Of a stretch of DNA of 64,000 nt, positions 1-10,889 are shown one piece after another (within the stretch, counting starts at the first letter, position 1; every line of letters begins with the position of its first letter). The notes under the pieces were generated by a model. That model saw only the letters and a list, made by a program, of their open reading frames with translations. It did no database searches and was not told the origin of the DNA. The position numbers and the translations under genes are program-made. This stretch comes from Protonemura montana (lineage: Eukaryota > Arthropoda > Insecta > Plecoptera > Nemouridae): NCBI GenBank assembly GCA_947568835.1, contig OX387604.1, positions 27,452,851-27,516,850 of the forward strand. The letters run 5' to 3'.

Positions 1-184
1 AAACTTTAAAAAATTATGTAATTATAAAAATTCAACACTGTTCATTATAATTTTTGAAAGTTTGCGTCTATTCAGAAGAAAATGCTCCAAAAAACTAGGA
101 GCATAATCTTTCGGAGAATATTCTCGAGAATATTCTCGTGCTCGAGAATATTCTCTTGAGCATATTCTCGGGTTGCATCACTAG
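1..184 (-). mobile_element. Probable hAT transposon terminus with palindromic subterminal repeats
   Basis: The 12-bp palindrome GAGAATATTCTC occurs several times, some copies overlapping or degenerate, between about 115 and 170. The block ends, read on the minus strand, at TAGTGATGCAACCCG near 184. Short clustered palindromes just inside a T/CAGTGATG-like end are typical of hAT family termini. The body of the element would lie to the left, outside the window, so neither the second end nor the target duplication can be seen. Confidence 0.4.
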
Positions 185-289
185 GCATTGGGATCAGCTC
201 GTGGCACGGTGGCAACAGTGGCGGTTCGTGGGGCTAAAATGTAAGGAGGCTGGATGAAATATATATTTCTTACTTACATGTAAGGATTT

Positions 290-1390
290 CTAGACTCGAT
301 AGGTGAAGTCAATGCGGCGTTCTTTCATGGCCGCAAAGAAGTCGCTGATGCGCTCGTACCACTGTGGCAATATCTCCATTTCTTTGACGAGTGATTTTTC
401 TATGCTTATGAGCGCTAGACCGGACATTCGTTCCTGTCCCATGGTGTTTCGAGTGTAACTTTTAATTCTTTTTAAGCACGAGAAACTTCTTTCGGTGCTT
501 GCTGATGTTGCCGGAATAGTGACGATGAGTTGCATTAGTTTAGTAAGTTCTGGCATTGGCTCGTTCAGCTTGTTCTTGAAAAAAAAAACTCGAGCAAGGA
601 TACCGCAGAAGTACAATTTTCCCAGAGCTCTTTATCGCAATAAAACACCACTAGTTCAGACCTCAGCCTGTTGATGTCGAAGAATTGTCCATATATATTG
701 CACAGCTTGGAAAAAGCGGCCTCTGGGAAACCTTGCGTGTAACATTCGAACATGGTCACATCTAAAAGTCTCAAAAACAAGAGTTTTTCAAAATCTGCGA
801 ATCTAACTTCGATCTGGCCCAAGATGTTGTCCAGAACTTCGAAATAGATGGCTCTGCATTTATCCACATTTCGACTGAAATTTTGGCTAGTACCACGTGG
901 TAGTTGGGGCTCTGGTATAATATCCATTACTTCTGAATAAACGACGTTGAACTCTACATCAGAACGCATCTTTCTGATTGATGCTGTGACGGATTCAATG
1001 CGCCTTTTGCAAAACTCTATATCTGTTGACGTTGATTGAAGAGTTTCAAAGAGAAAATCTGTGAAGCGGAAAATGTTGCGATAGGTAAGCAGCATGAACA
1101 TGAACTGGAAGTTCTCCAGAAAGTTAATGAACCCAACAGATTCTCGAATGGCCTGGTCTTCAAAGTCGGCAGAGTCTCTTATTATTTCAAAAGTCTGTAA
1201 CAGTAAATCTCTGTTGCTGGAGACGGTAGGTACTGCCCTGGAGGAATAATTCCACCGTGTGGGTGCGTTTGCTGGAAGCCTTTGCGCACACAGAGTGTCG
1301 AGCACGTTCGTTCGCTTTGTTGATTTCGAGAAGAACGAAGAAAATCCCGCCAGATTTGAGAAGAAAATTCGAACATCTCGGATATTGTGA
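290..1390 (-). pseudogene. hAT-family (ZMYM1-like) transposase relic
   Basis: Two minus-strand frames make one protein. The upstream frame (1305 to 565) begins near PTRWNYSSRAV, a motif of the ZMYM1/DUF4371-type hAT transposases. The downstream frame (616 to 290) holds the C-terminal dimerisation domain, with IPATSASTERSFSCLKRIK and TMGQERMSGLALISIE. The frames change inside a run of ten A residues (579-588), so a one-base slip is the likely break. A second frame change near 1305-1312 separates a further upstream piece (to about 1390). The N-terminal part with the BED or TTF finger is absent. The family excises and inserts DNA in the nucleus. This copy is broken and 5'-truncated. Confidence 0.75.
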
Positions 1391-1441
1391 GCTATTATTA
1401 TATATTATATATTATATATATATATATACTCTATATTATAG
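1389..1441. repeat. AT-rich simple repeat
   Basis: A run of ATTATAT/TATA units separates the hAT relic from the gypsy relic. No other signal is visible in it. Confidence 0.6.
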
Positions 1442-1471
1442 AGTAAGGGGTTACTCAGCACCAAGTTAAGC

Positions 1472-3880
1472 TTATAGTTGTACATGTCTTTGGTTTCTAA
1501 TGCTAATAAATTTAGTACATTGTATGGTCTGTTTACTTTCATCTGTTTTATTTTGGTCGTGGAACTTTACAACCAGACTTTTCCTAAATGACTTTGGCAT
1601 CACAAACAAAAGGGTACCACCTTCGTCTGCCTTCCTGTACAGTTTTTCGTCTTGCAGGATTAGAGTCCTGGTCCGTTCTTTCTCTTCTCGTGTCCTCTCG
1701 TCTTCTTCTTTCTGCAGGATGACTATCAATTTCATCAGTTCTGCATCACTCCTCTGAATTGTCAGTACCTGGTCTTCGACTGTCATTGTCACCAAGACAT
1801 CTAATCGGTGACCGATGATTTCCTCCATTGTGTCAGAGCTTAGTTCAGTAGGCGCGCGGCTTAGGGCGTCGATGTGCGTCATCTTACTCCCGGGACGGTG
1901 TCGAATCTCAGTGATGTCGTATTCCTGTATTAAGTTGCACCATCTGGCCACCTGAGGATTTATGGTACGCTGGGCGTTCAGGTAGCCTAATGCTTGGCAG
2001 TCCGTCACGACGATAAACGGGATTCCCAAGAGAAATTGACGTAGTCTGTCTAAAGTCCATACAATAGCAGCTAATTCTAACTTGCTTGAATGGTACATTC
2101 GTTCTGCATCCGTCGTCCTCTTGCTGACGCAGTAAACGAGGTGCAGCTTGCCGTCGCTGCCGGTCTGCAGCATCATTCCCGCAATCCCCTCTGCGCTAGC
2201 GTCGGTGTGCACTTCCGTAGGTGCCGTCGGATTGTACAATTGTAGGATTGGTGCCGTTGTTAACTCCGTCTTCAACAGGTCAAACGCGTTTCGTTGCTCG
2301 TCTCCCCACAAGAATGGTTCTCCCTTCTTCGTGAGCCGTGTGAGCGGTTCCGCCTTTGCAGCGTAGTTCTTTATGAATCTCCGGAAAAAGGAGGTTAAGC
2401 CGTTGAATCGTCTGACTTCGTGCACATTTTGGGGGGTAGCATAATTCCTGATGCTGCTAGTCTTTCTCACACCTGGTTTGATACCCTAGGCCGAAATTGC
2501 AAATCCTAAGTACTCAATTTCTCTACGCCCAAACTCGCACTTTTTAAGTTTCAGAGTAAAATTCGCCTTCCTGAGTGCATCAAACACTAGCCGTAAATGT
2601 TCAATCATTGTGGGCCAGTCCTTTGCCGGAATTAACAGGTCATCTAAGTAACACATCGCCACTGTATTCCGCAACGGGCCTAATGCCTTGTTTACCGCTC
2701 TTTGGAATTCCGACGGTGCATTCGTGAGCCCGAACATTAGTCGCTCAAACTGCCCGGTCTCGTCCGGTGTGACGAACGCAGTCTTTTCTTTGCTCGCCTC
2801 GCTCAATGGTATCTGCAGGTACCCGTGAGCCATGTCAAGAACTGTGAACTAAGAACAGTCTGACAGTGCTTCCAGCTGGTCGTCCATGTTCGGTAGGGGA
2901 AACTTGTCTTTCACTGTTTGCTAGTTCAGTTTGCGATAATCGACCACAAGCCTCTTCTCGCCTGTCTTCTTGGTGACGAGGAGGACGGGGCTAGCATACG
3001 GAGAGCGCGTCTCGGTGACGATCCCCCATGACTTCCATTCATCAACTATCTCTTTGATGTCAGCACGCTCCGCAGCTGTGGTTCGATATGGCTTGCAGGC
3101 GACCGGTTTGGCTCCCTCTATCTCTCGGATGTCCATCTCCACCAGGTCGGTACAACCTAGCTCGGCCATATTAAGGGCAAAGCAATCGCGATACTCATCA
3201 ATAAGGTTGTGGAGTTTGTCCAAGTCGTTAGCTGCAATGTCTGGCTCCACGTTCAGGTCGCCTCTCCCAATCGGTTCCCATGACGTAGGTTGCAGCTTTG
3301 TCGGGACAGGCCCAATGGAGGCGGCTCGCTCCAAGATGGCTCCCTGGCGCAGCTGGATGTCCTGATTAAATCTGTTCTCGACTGTAAGCATAGGACAGGA
3401 ATCAACCTCTTGCACAGGTCTAGTTGTGCACACCTCAATGAAGTTAACCGACTCCCGGTTCAATACTTGGCTTTCTCGGACTGTTAACACCACACTGTTT
3501 TTAATGGGGGGCAGTTGCAAGTCCCGGAAAGGAAGCTCGTCCTTCTCTCCTATCACTAATCGATCATCTATCTTTAAATAGGCAATGTGCGGCAATTCTG
3601 TAAAACTACGCCCAACAATCATTGCCGTGCCCTGCGCATTGTCTGGGACTACCCACACGGTTACTTTCCCACCTAACACGCCGTCAATCGTCAGATTTGC
3701 AGAGAAACACCCAATTGCTTTCACTGCGGGGGTTGCAGTATCCCCGAATCCATAAAACTCGCAAGTCGGCGATTCCAGTGGGTAACCACCAGCGCACGCA
3801 ACGCTAGCTTGCATTGTGCAACTCGAACTGCCGCAGTCTATGAGCAGACTGCCGCAGTCAGTCGTTAGCATATGTTTGTT
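1472..3880 (-). pseudogene. Ty3/gypsy pol relic: protease, reverse transcriptase, RNase H
   Basis: One minus-strand frame runs through the whole segment and is cut only by in-frame stops, near 2922, near 2850 and near 2485. Protease lies at about 3860-3540, with a DCGSS active site in place of the usual DTGS/DSGS and the FTELPHIAYLKIDD region after it. RT lies at about 3200-2400 (KRLVVDYRKLN, YLDDLL). RNase H lies at about 2330-1850 (VHTDASAEG, SKLELAAIVW, TDCQALGYL, IDALSRAP). Sequence identity is lost near 1545, just as the integrase zinc domain should start, so the 3' part is missing. The protein would copy a retrotransposon RNA into DNA in cytoplasmic particles. The copy is inactive. Confidence 0.8.
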
Positions 3881-3884
3881 ATCT

Positions 3885-4760
3885 GTGTTATTGTAGTTTT
3901 TCATTGTTTCTTGGTAGGTGGTTGTGCATGGTGCCACTCTTTGGTGGAATAGTTCTAACCATTCCGGTATACTATCCTTCGGGGTTTTATTTGTATTGTT
4001 TGATTCTATTGTTCTTTTGAAGATTTTAATCATTTTCCATATTGTTGCAATTGGTGTGTCTTTACAGATTTTACTACAAAATTCTTTCCAACCTTCTCGT
4101 TTTTCTTGCCGCAGTGTATGTTTGGCATTTTTTTCCGCTATTTTTAATTGTTTATAATTTTCGGGGTTTATGTTGTTTTTGAATCTGTTTATTGCTAGTC
4201 GTCTTACTGCTACTATTTTACTCCATTTCGCGTTCCACCAGCGGCACTCCCTCCTACCTTTTTTTCTCATGCTTTGTTGGTAGTCTTCATTTGTTTCCTT
4301 TTTACTCTTTCCTTGTACCCTATCTTTGTTATTTGGTATTGTCTCATCAGCTATCATGTCTAGTATCTCGATAAATCTGTTTATTCTATTGGTGTTATCC
4401 AATGGTTGGTCTTTAAATTTGATTACTTCTTCTTGCATTCTTAATTTAAAGGTAATCCAGTCTGCTTTATTATAGAAACGTTTGCCTTTAGGTTGTTGGT
4501 TATAGTTGGGTTCTTTTTCTTTGTCTTTCTTCACTGTCATGATAATTGGGAAGTGGTCGCTTCCCATACTGTCGTTTGTCTGCACCTTCCATTCTGTTAC
4601 TATGCTGAGTTTGGGGGTCATTATACTAATGTCTACTGGTTCCATTTTTCGATATGGCGATGGTACCATTGTATTCTCTCCATTATTGAGGATCACTAGG
4701 TTGTTGTCCTCAATAAATGACATTAATTGTTTACCTTGAGAGTTAACGTAGGCGACCTGG
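3885..4760 (-). pseudogene. Non-LTR retrotransposon fragment: endonuclease C-terminus and linker
   Basis: The minus-strand frame starts within YVNSQGKQLMSFIEDNN, the last part of an APE-type endonuclease, and includes the GSDHFPIIM motif at about 4565. After it comes a lysine-rich linker of the type found between endonuclease and RT in LINE ORF2 proteins. The RT is absent. The frame continues without a stop into the gypsy protease near 3880, so one 600-codon reading frame spans two unrelated elements. The LINE clade cannot be named from this piece. Confidence 0.6.
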
Positions 4761-5769
4761 CCCTACGGCCTTTCCCTTTTCCTTTCATGTCCTTCAGCTT
4801 CGTATAATCGTACCTCTCCAGCGCGTAGGAATACCTTTTAGGTTTTGGGCAAACTACGCACGAAAATGCTGTCGCGGAGCACAAAAAAAAACACGCGTAC
4901 AAAAATAGTTCCACACCAAAAGGGACATCAAAGCAAACAAAAGAAACGAGACAAATCACAAAGATTCTAACAAAACGTTATCGAGTCCAATCAAGATAAT
5001 TACGTCCATATCCCACTTCTGAAATGATAACCCTAAGGGGTGGTGGTGGATTCAGGCCGTCCACGCGGTGATTACCACACGTTGGTCTACTTAACGCCCT
5101 GCTCACAGGTTTTCACAATTAAATTAGGATTGAGAACACATACAAATAAAACAAAGAACAACTAAAATGTCTGGTGATTCAAGACACGGTATGGTGATGT
5201 TTTAATGACGAACTGTAAACGTGATGGCAACGATACAAAAGTGGTGATTCCAAAACACCAAGCGCACGGAGACCGGTGTCGTCTCGGTGGCCCACGGATA
5301 TCAACTGCGGTTGATGCACAAAACATCGCGGCAAGCGCCCTCACCAGGTCAAAACAGCAACTAAATAACTCCGGTAATAATAATAATATCAATATGCTAA
5401 CAACACATAGATAGATTTTGAGACAACTAGACCCCTCCTCCCCAAAGGTGACGGATGGGGTGTTTAAAACAACAAGGTACTTTCCGGGAGGACAAAGGAG
5501 AGTAAATAGTAATGCACGGAAAGATTGTGCGCGTGGGTAACCTCGGTCAACCTAAATTTCCCTGCAATTGTTTCTTCCTGGAAATGAATTGTTGAAAATG
5601 CTGTCCAACTTATAAATCGCAAGTTTGTACAAAATAAAATGGTGTATCGTCTGCACTCAGAGTAAATAAAAACAGCGCATTGACAACACAAAATAAAAAT
5701 AAATGCATTTCGAAAATAATTGGGTGGGTAGACGCGGGTGTACGGCGTTCACCCGCATCTAGCCTGAAA
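4761..5769. other. No recognisable feature
   Basis: This intergenic stretch has only short frames on either strand. None shows a domain or motif I recognise. Confidence 0.4.
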
Positions 5770-7090
5770 TTAACCACTGATTACCCGTAAATCGTTGGTG
5801 CCCATTCGAAAAATGTCCTTGTTCACAAGACCCATGTCGTTCTTCGGGATCTTTACCGACTTGAACTGAGTCAAAACGAAGCTTTTCGGCTGGCTACTAA
5901 GAAACAAAATCCTAAACAGGACTTGGCTATTCACATGAACTCGATGTTGCGTATTGTCGATCGTGTTGGGTATTTGGGCACAAGGGTTCGAACTGGCATA
6001 GGACATGTACCGAATGGCACGCTTTTGCAAGGTGAATAGGCGTTTCATGCGTGCCGACCCTCCCCAAATTATAATACCGTACAAGAGTAAGGATTGTATA
6101 TGGGCAAAGTATATTTGTTTTACTACATCCAAAGAGACTAAAGCTGTCATTTTTTTGATTAAAAAACATCTAGACGCTATTTTTGTACTTAGGTGATTAA
6201 TATGAGCTTCCCAATTGAGATTGTTGTCTATAATAAGGCCCAACAATTTAGTTTGATTTTCTTCCCTAAGACTTTTTTGTTCAGTTTTACTAGTGGACTA
6301 CTGAGCTTCTCTAGTTGATTAGATCGAAAACGCACAAATGCCGACTTTTATTTATTTAAAAAAAGACCATTTACTCTGCACCATGCTTCGAGTTCGCCCA
6401 CAGCCGAATTGGCTCTCTTACTCTGATCATCGTTCCCTGTGATAAACAAAAGGGTCGTAACATCTGCATAGAGGGTGAGCTCTCCTTCCTTCACCTTGCT
6501 CTGGAGGTCACTAGTAAATAGATTGAATAAAATAGGCGATAAATTTGACCCTTGAGGCAATCCCACCGTTAAGGTAATTTCTGATGACATTTCATTCTGA
6601 CCCTTACTGTACACACTTACGATTTGTTTACGCTTAGAGAGGTACGTCGGGCACCTCACCCAGTCGTTTGCCCAACCATCAATTCCCAATACCCTTAATT
6701 TGCTTAACAGCAGTTCATGCTGTACAGAGTCGAAAGCTTTAGAAAAATCGTAAAATATTCCTATCGCATTTTGTTTCTGACTGAGTGCTTCTGTTGTTTT
6801 GCTAACGAAGTCGACCAGAGCTGTTGTTGTAGACTTTCCCTGTACAAATCCATGCTGATTATCGTTACATAACTTATGGTCAATAACAAAGGTTATTAAT
6901 CTATTATAAAATAATTTCTCAAATATCTTAGAGAATACAGAGTTTAAGGCTATCGGCCTGTAATTAGCAATGTTAGTTAGATCACCTGCTTCGAATAACG
7001 TGATAACTATTGATTTTTTTTTAACGCCTCTGGAAAACAACCTTGTTCGAGCGAGCAATTTATCAGCCATGTTAGCGGCTCTAACAACTC
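5770..7090 (-). pseudogene. LINE reverse transcriptase relic
   Basis: The RT core (7070-6348) shows RPIALNSVFSKIFEKL, FYDFSKAFDSVQHELLL, VGLPQGSNLSPILF and a damaged catalytic box, YADV in place of YADD. The thumb and C-terminal part (6246-5770) follows in another frame with WEAHINHLSTK, YGIIIWGGS and LQKRAIRYM. The endonuclease and ORF1 are missing, which is the usual 5' truncation of LINEs. The frame change near 6250-6350 and the lost second aspartate make it inactive. It resembles the relic at 44.7-46.5 kb and is probably from the same broad family. Confidence 0.8.
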
Positions 7091-7224
7091 AAAACCCACA
7101 TATTTTAATATGTTGCCCGGTATTTCGTCTAATTAGTTTCTTTATCCATATTTCTTGAAACATTCTGCGGCAGGCATGACGCCGAACAGAGTGATGACGC
7201 CGGGCACCATGCAAGCGTCTCCTA

Positions 7225-7570
7225 GAAGGTCCAAAGTAATAATTATTGTTTATTGATCAACAATGGAGGCAAGTCCACAAGTGTGATATAATATAAACAC
7301 GGACGATTAAAAACATAACTATTTACAAACTAAAGCTTTAATTAAGAGCTAACACAAGATAATGCAGTTGGTAATTGATACATTTACAAGTTTTCATGGG
7401 CAGCTGTTTAGTCTTGGTGTTTAAGTCGGGATTTGTAAGTCATGAAGGAGTCTGAATGTATGACGATGTCAGGGCAGGTTGTTGTAATTCTATTGTAGGC
7501 AGTCATTAGTCTTTTAATGCACCCGTGCTTGTGGATATCAATCCTACTCTTTGGCAGCCTGAAAGGATGG
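7225..7570 (-). mobile_element. LINE 3' end (ORF2 tail and 3' UTR)
   Basis: Minus-strand translation from about 7565 gives HPFRLPKSRIDIHKHGCIKR and then LMTAYNRITTTCPDIVIHSD, ending KSRLKHQD and a stop. This is the short conserved tail that follows RT in some LINE ORF2 proteins. An AT-rich 3' UTR follows down to about 7225. The insertion is strongly 5'-truncated. Confidence 0.55.
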
Positions 7571-7579
7571 TAATGTCAA

Positions 7580-8625
7580 GTTTATCTGGATGGTATTGCG
7601 ATGCAGATTTTAGATAGCAGTCTCGGGGTGTCGATATTGTTGTTGAGAAGTTTGTGTAGTAATGTGATTACTGCCCCGAAACATTGCTACGATTTGGCAA
7701 TTGAACTACATTGGCCCTACCCTGTCCAGCAATTAAATGAGTCGCAGAAATCTTAGGCCTTCCCCGCGTCATATATCGCCTACTTTGTGCACTACGTAAC
7801 AGAGTTTTCATATTTGGTAAATTAGGCAGTGCCGTGTAAAGATGTTGCTTTAATTTCATTCGATGCTACCTTTTTTTCAATGTGATTGCAGATACAGAAT
7901 AAAATACTATCTCACCGACTCCAAGATTAAAATTAAAATATTATTATAATACAGTAATCATGGTTGTACCTCACGTCAAGGGCGTAAGCAGACTCTGTAT
8001 GACCTGCCTGCAGGCAAAGCAGTGGTGATACCGAGTATTGTAAAATTCGGCGCACGTACTGCAGGATATGAAGTGCCTGCAGGGCTGAAACATTACTGTC
8101 CGCCTGCGGCACAAACAGCAGCGACACAATTGCTCGTCGGGGACGCCCATTACATCTTCCTCCGGACCTGCGTACGAACAACATTTTGTTAGTATTTTTA
8201 TCTACCTCGCTCTCCTCAGCGAATTTGTCAGCAATTTGTTTGTGTTTTATCACCAATTTAGTTAAGAATGGAGTGTAGTGGGTCATTATTATTAAATTAA
8301 GAGATGGGAACACTATTATCGCTTACCTATTGGCGCCTTCGGCATAGCTTCCTTTCCTTTCAACATAAACCTCGAAAGGGTTCCGTAAGTCGATTTTGAC
8401 CTCCATATCGTCGTCTGAAATTTTTCACAAATTAGTGATTTGAAACTTGAAATACCGTTTACCCCTAAAAAGCATTTAGCATTTACAGTGCCACAAACAT
8501 ATCACCTGAATTGTCAATAAGCATCGGATCCACCGGTAGTGCGATGTCTCCGTCTGGAAATTGCTCAAATGATTTTTTTAAATGATGTCCATTGCCGTTA
8601 TAGGAATACTAATCACCTGACTCCC
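7580..8625. other. Unassigned region between LINE tail and MULE gene
   Basis: A minus-strand frame at 8313-7933 (126 codons) has a lysine-rich start and no family I recognise. It may be a 3' exon or UTR of the MULE gene to the right. Nothing else is visible. Confidence 0.3.
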
Positions 8626-8628
8626 AAA

Positions 8629-10827
8629 TCATAATATTTTATTACCATCGTGGATCATGAAAGCGAAGCCATCGTCATAGTCTCGCTCTAAGAAGGCACC
8701 GGGCTCTACAGCGCCGGGCGCTGCGTTAGCGGCAGGCTCTGCACGATTGTCAGCGGCAGGCTCTGCACGATTGTCAGCGGCAGGCTCTGCACGATTGTCA
8801 GCGGCAGGCTCTGCACGATTGTCAGCGGCAGGCTCTGCACGATTGTCAGCGACAGGCTCTGCACGATTGTCAGCGACAGCTTGGGCACCTCGTCGGGCAC
8901 CTCCTCGGGCACCTCGTCGGGCACCTCCTCGGGCACCTCCTCGGCGACCTCGTCGGGCACCTTCAGCCCCAACTCCCGGCGCGAGGTTGGGTTGGACATC
9001 CGGTGCAACGTGTTGGATGATCGCTGGGTTGTCGGGGTCGGGGTCGTCATCTTCTTCGTCCTCAACTCCAGCCAGCAGATTCTGGGCGGCTAACTGGAGT
9101 TCGAGCGTTGAAAATCTGGAGTCGAAGGCGTGCGCCATCCTCGACAGGAATGCCATTAATGGTAGGCCATTCGCAAGGGCCTGGTTGGCCTCGCGAATGT
9201 TGTTATTTTGCATATCATTGGTGTGCCGCGCCCTTCGTATTTGCTCGCCCGTCTGCGCGAGGACTGCAGCTCGACTCTCGGTGCCGTCGCACATCACAAG
9301 CTTTTCTGAGAGCATTACGAGTAGCACTCACGTAAATGTTATTGATGACCGACGCGATTCTTCATTTTCACCTTTCCCTTAATGGGGGCTTGAAGCGATA
9401 TTAAAATAAATAAATAAAAACATTTCGAATGATAAGATTAATGAAAGATTAATGATCGAAATCAATGCTCACCTGTGAAAATCCAGATGTTCGGACTGAT
9501 TCTGAATCGACGCAACAAATTTCTGTGGAACGATTTCACGTAGTTATTGGTGCGTCGATTCAGACCGAACACTGACTGGCGCTCCACTCCGACTACACCA
9601 ATCCAAAACCGTTCCACGTATCGCATTACCTGCCGATGCATCGGTCGCATGACCGCAGGATCCTGGGCATCTATGGTTGCCTGAAACGAATTTGTAGAAG
9701 AACCGTAATGTCGGTGAAAACGTTAATAAAATTGAATCAATTCTGACGAGCGTAGCGAGGAAAGCGACTATTCCTTAACACTACACCTAAAAAAAAACAC
9801 CCGGGGATGTTTTATTATTATGATTTATTTTAATGTTCATACCTCCAGATCTCGCATAGCTTCGACAATCCTGCCAGCAGGAAGGAGAGGCAATGCGATC
9901 ACTCGCTTAACAAAATTTCTAGCGCCAGAAACATCGGCATTGGCATGGTGGTAATAAGGTGCCAATCCTAGTTTCTGACATTTCCGCCATATGGCTTGGT
10001 CGTAGTAGAAAAAGCAGCCGTGATGTGGGCTGCCGGAAAAGCCCCCGCCAGGGAAGTCTGCAGCGCTCTTTCGAAGTCGCAGACTACGGTGGCGCTCCAG
10101 CCATGTTGACGGCCAGCTCACTCTTCACGTACGCAAACAGCCTTGCGTACGCGGCTTGCGTCCTTCTGCCCATCAGGGCATATACGGCTGGAAATTACTG
10201 AAGAGAAAAGCATGTATTCGATCTATATTTTGTGATATTTAGATCATACAGTGAATAAATGAAACAGGAAATCTGTATTTCTTACCTGGTTGTCCACGAT
10301 GACATGCACTGTCAGCAGCTGGCTTATGTGGGGCGTTCGCGGCACTACCTACAAGACCACCAAAGAAATCTTAAAAGCAATTTTCACTAAATCACACTTT
10401 GTTTGCAAAGAAAATGCTGAATTTTCATATGATGCTACAGGACACTGCATAAAAACTTAATTCTATGCAAAGAAATGTACATATTACTGTGCTTATTGTT
10501 TACCTTGAACGTCCCCGTCCACGTGAATTTCAGTCGCTTGCTGCAGTTTGGACACCATGAACGGCGACGCAAAAACTACTGTATCACCTTCGTCGCCGTT
10601 CCCCTCCAACAACGCCCTAAAAAAGGGCTGCCATTGTCCTGGCACCCCGTTGGCGTCGACCATGGGTTCTGTCAGGCCAAACTTGGTTGCCATTTCTGGC
10701 CGGCGAAGGAGTCGTCCAAATTCCCGCAGTGCTACAGGAATGGGGGGCAGTGCTGCTATTCTAGCGGCCGCCATTAAGCTCAAATGCTTCCTCATGTTCA
10801 TCGGTGGATTGATTTGCGGGAACCTGA
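8629..10827 (-). pseudogene. MULE transposase gene, FLYWCH type, multi-exon, damaged (copy 2)
   Basis: Exons can be followed on the minus strand: 10827-10494 (after TTTCTCAG), about 10347-10289 (VVPRTPHISQLLTVHVIVD), about 10200-9846, 9680-9471 (ending CACAG before GTGAGC) and 9327-8629. Together they show MULE signatures: HVDG as first catalytic Asp, VCDFERALQ as second, RRTNNYVKSF where the catalytic Glu is expected (here Lys). An extra G in a GGGG run near 10512 breaks HVDG-TFK, and another frame change lies near 10095. The last exon is unusual. After a conserved helical region it encodes an acidic segment, a GARRGARG tract and an AEPAADNR repeat. The FLYWCH exon is missing. The copy is inactive. 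Confidence 0.65.
8735..8880. repeat. 24-bp coding minisatellite (AEPAADNR repeat)
   Basis: The unit GGCTCTGCACGATTGTCAGC plus four bases repeats about six times. On the minus strand it encodes AEPAADNR (two units read AEPVADNR). A second, shorter-period tract (CGTCGGGCACCTCCTCGGGC type) at 8885-8960 encodes Gly-Ala-Arg-rich sequence. All periods are multiples of three, so the frame stays open. Confidence 0.85.
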
Positions 10828-10889
10828 GAAATTAATTTAAAGCTTTTACCAGTTTTCTGCGGGGGCGGAACTTTTGGAACCGACTGGTT

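Noticed and set aside
8747-9382. Plus-strand frame rich in AGSARLS repeats
   Set aside because: It is the antisense reading of the AEPAADNR minisatellite in the MULE exon. Repeats with a period divisible by three keep every frame open.
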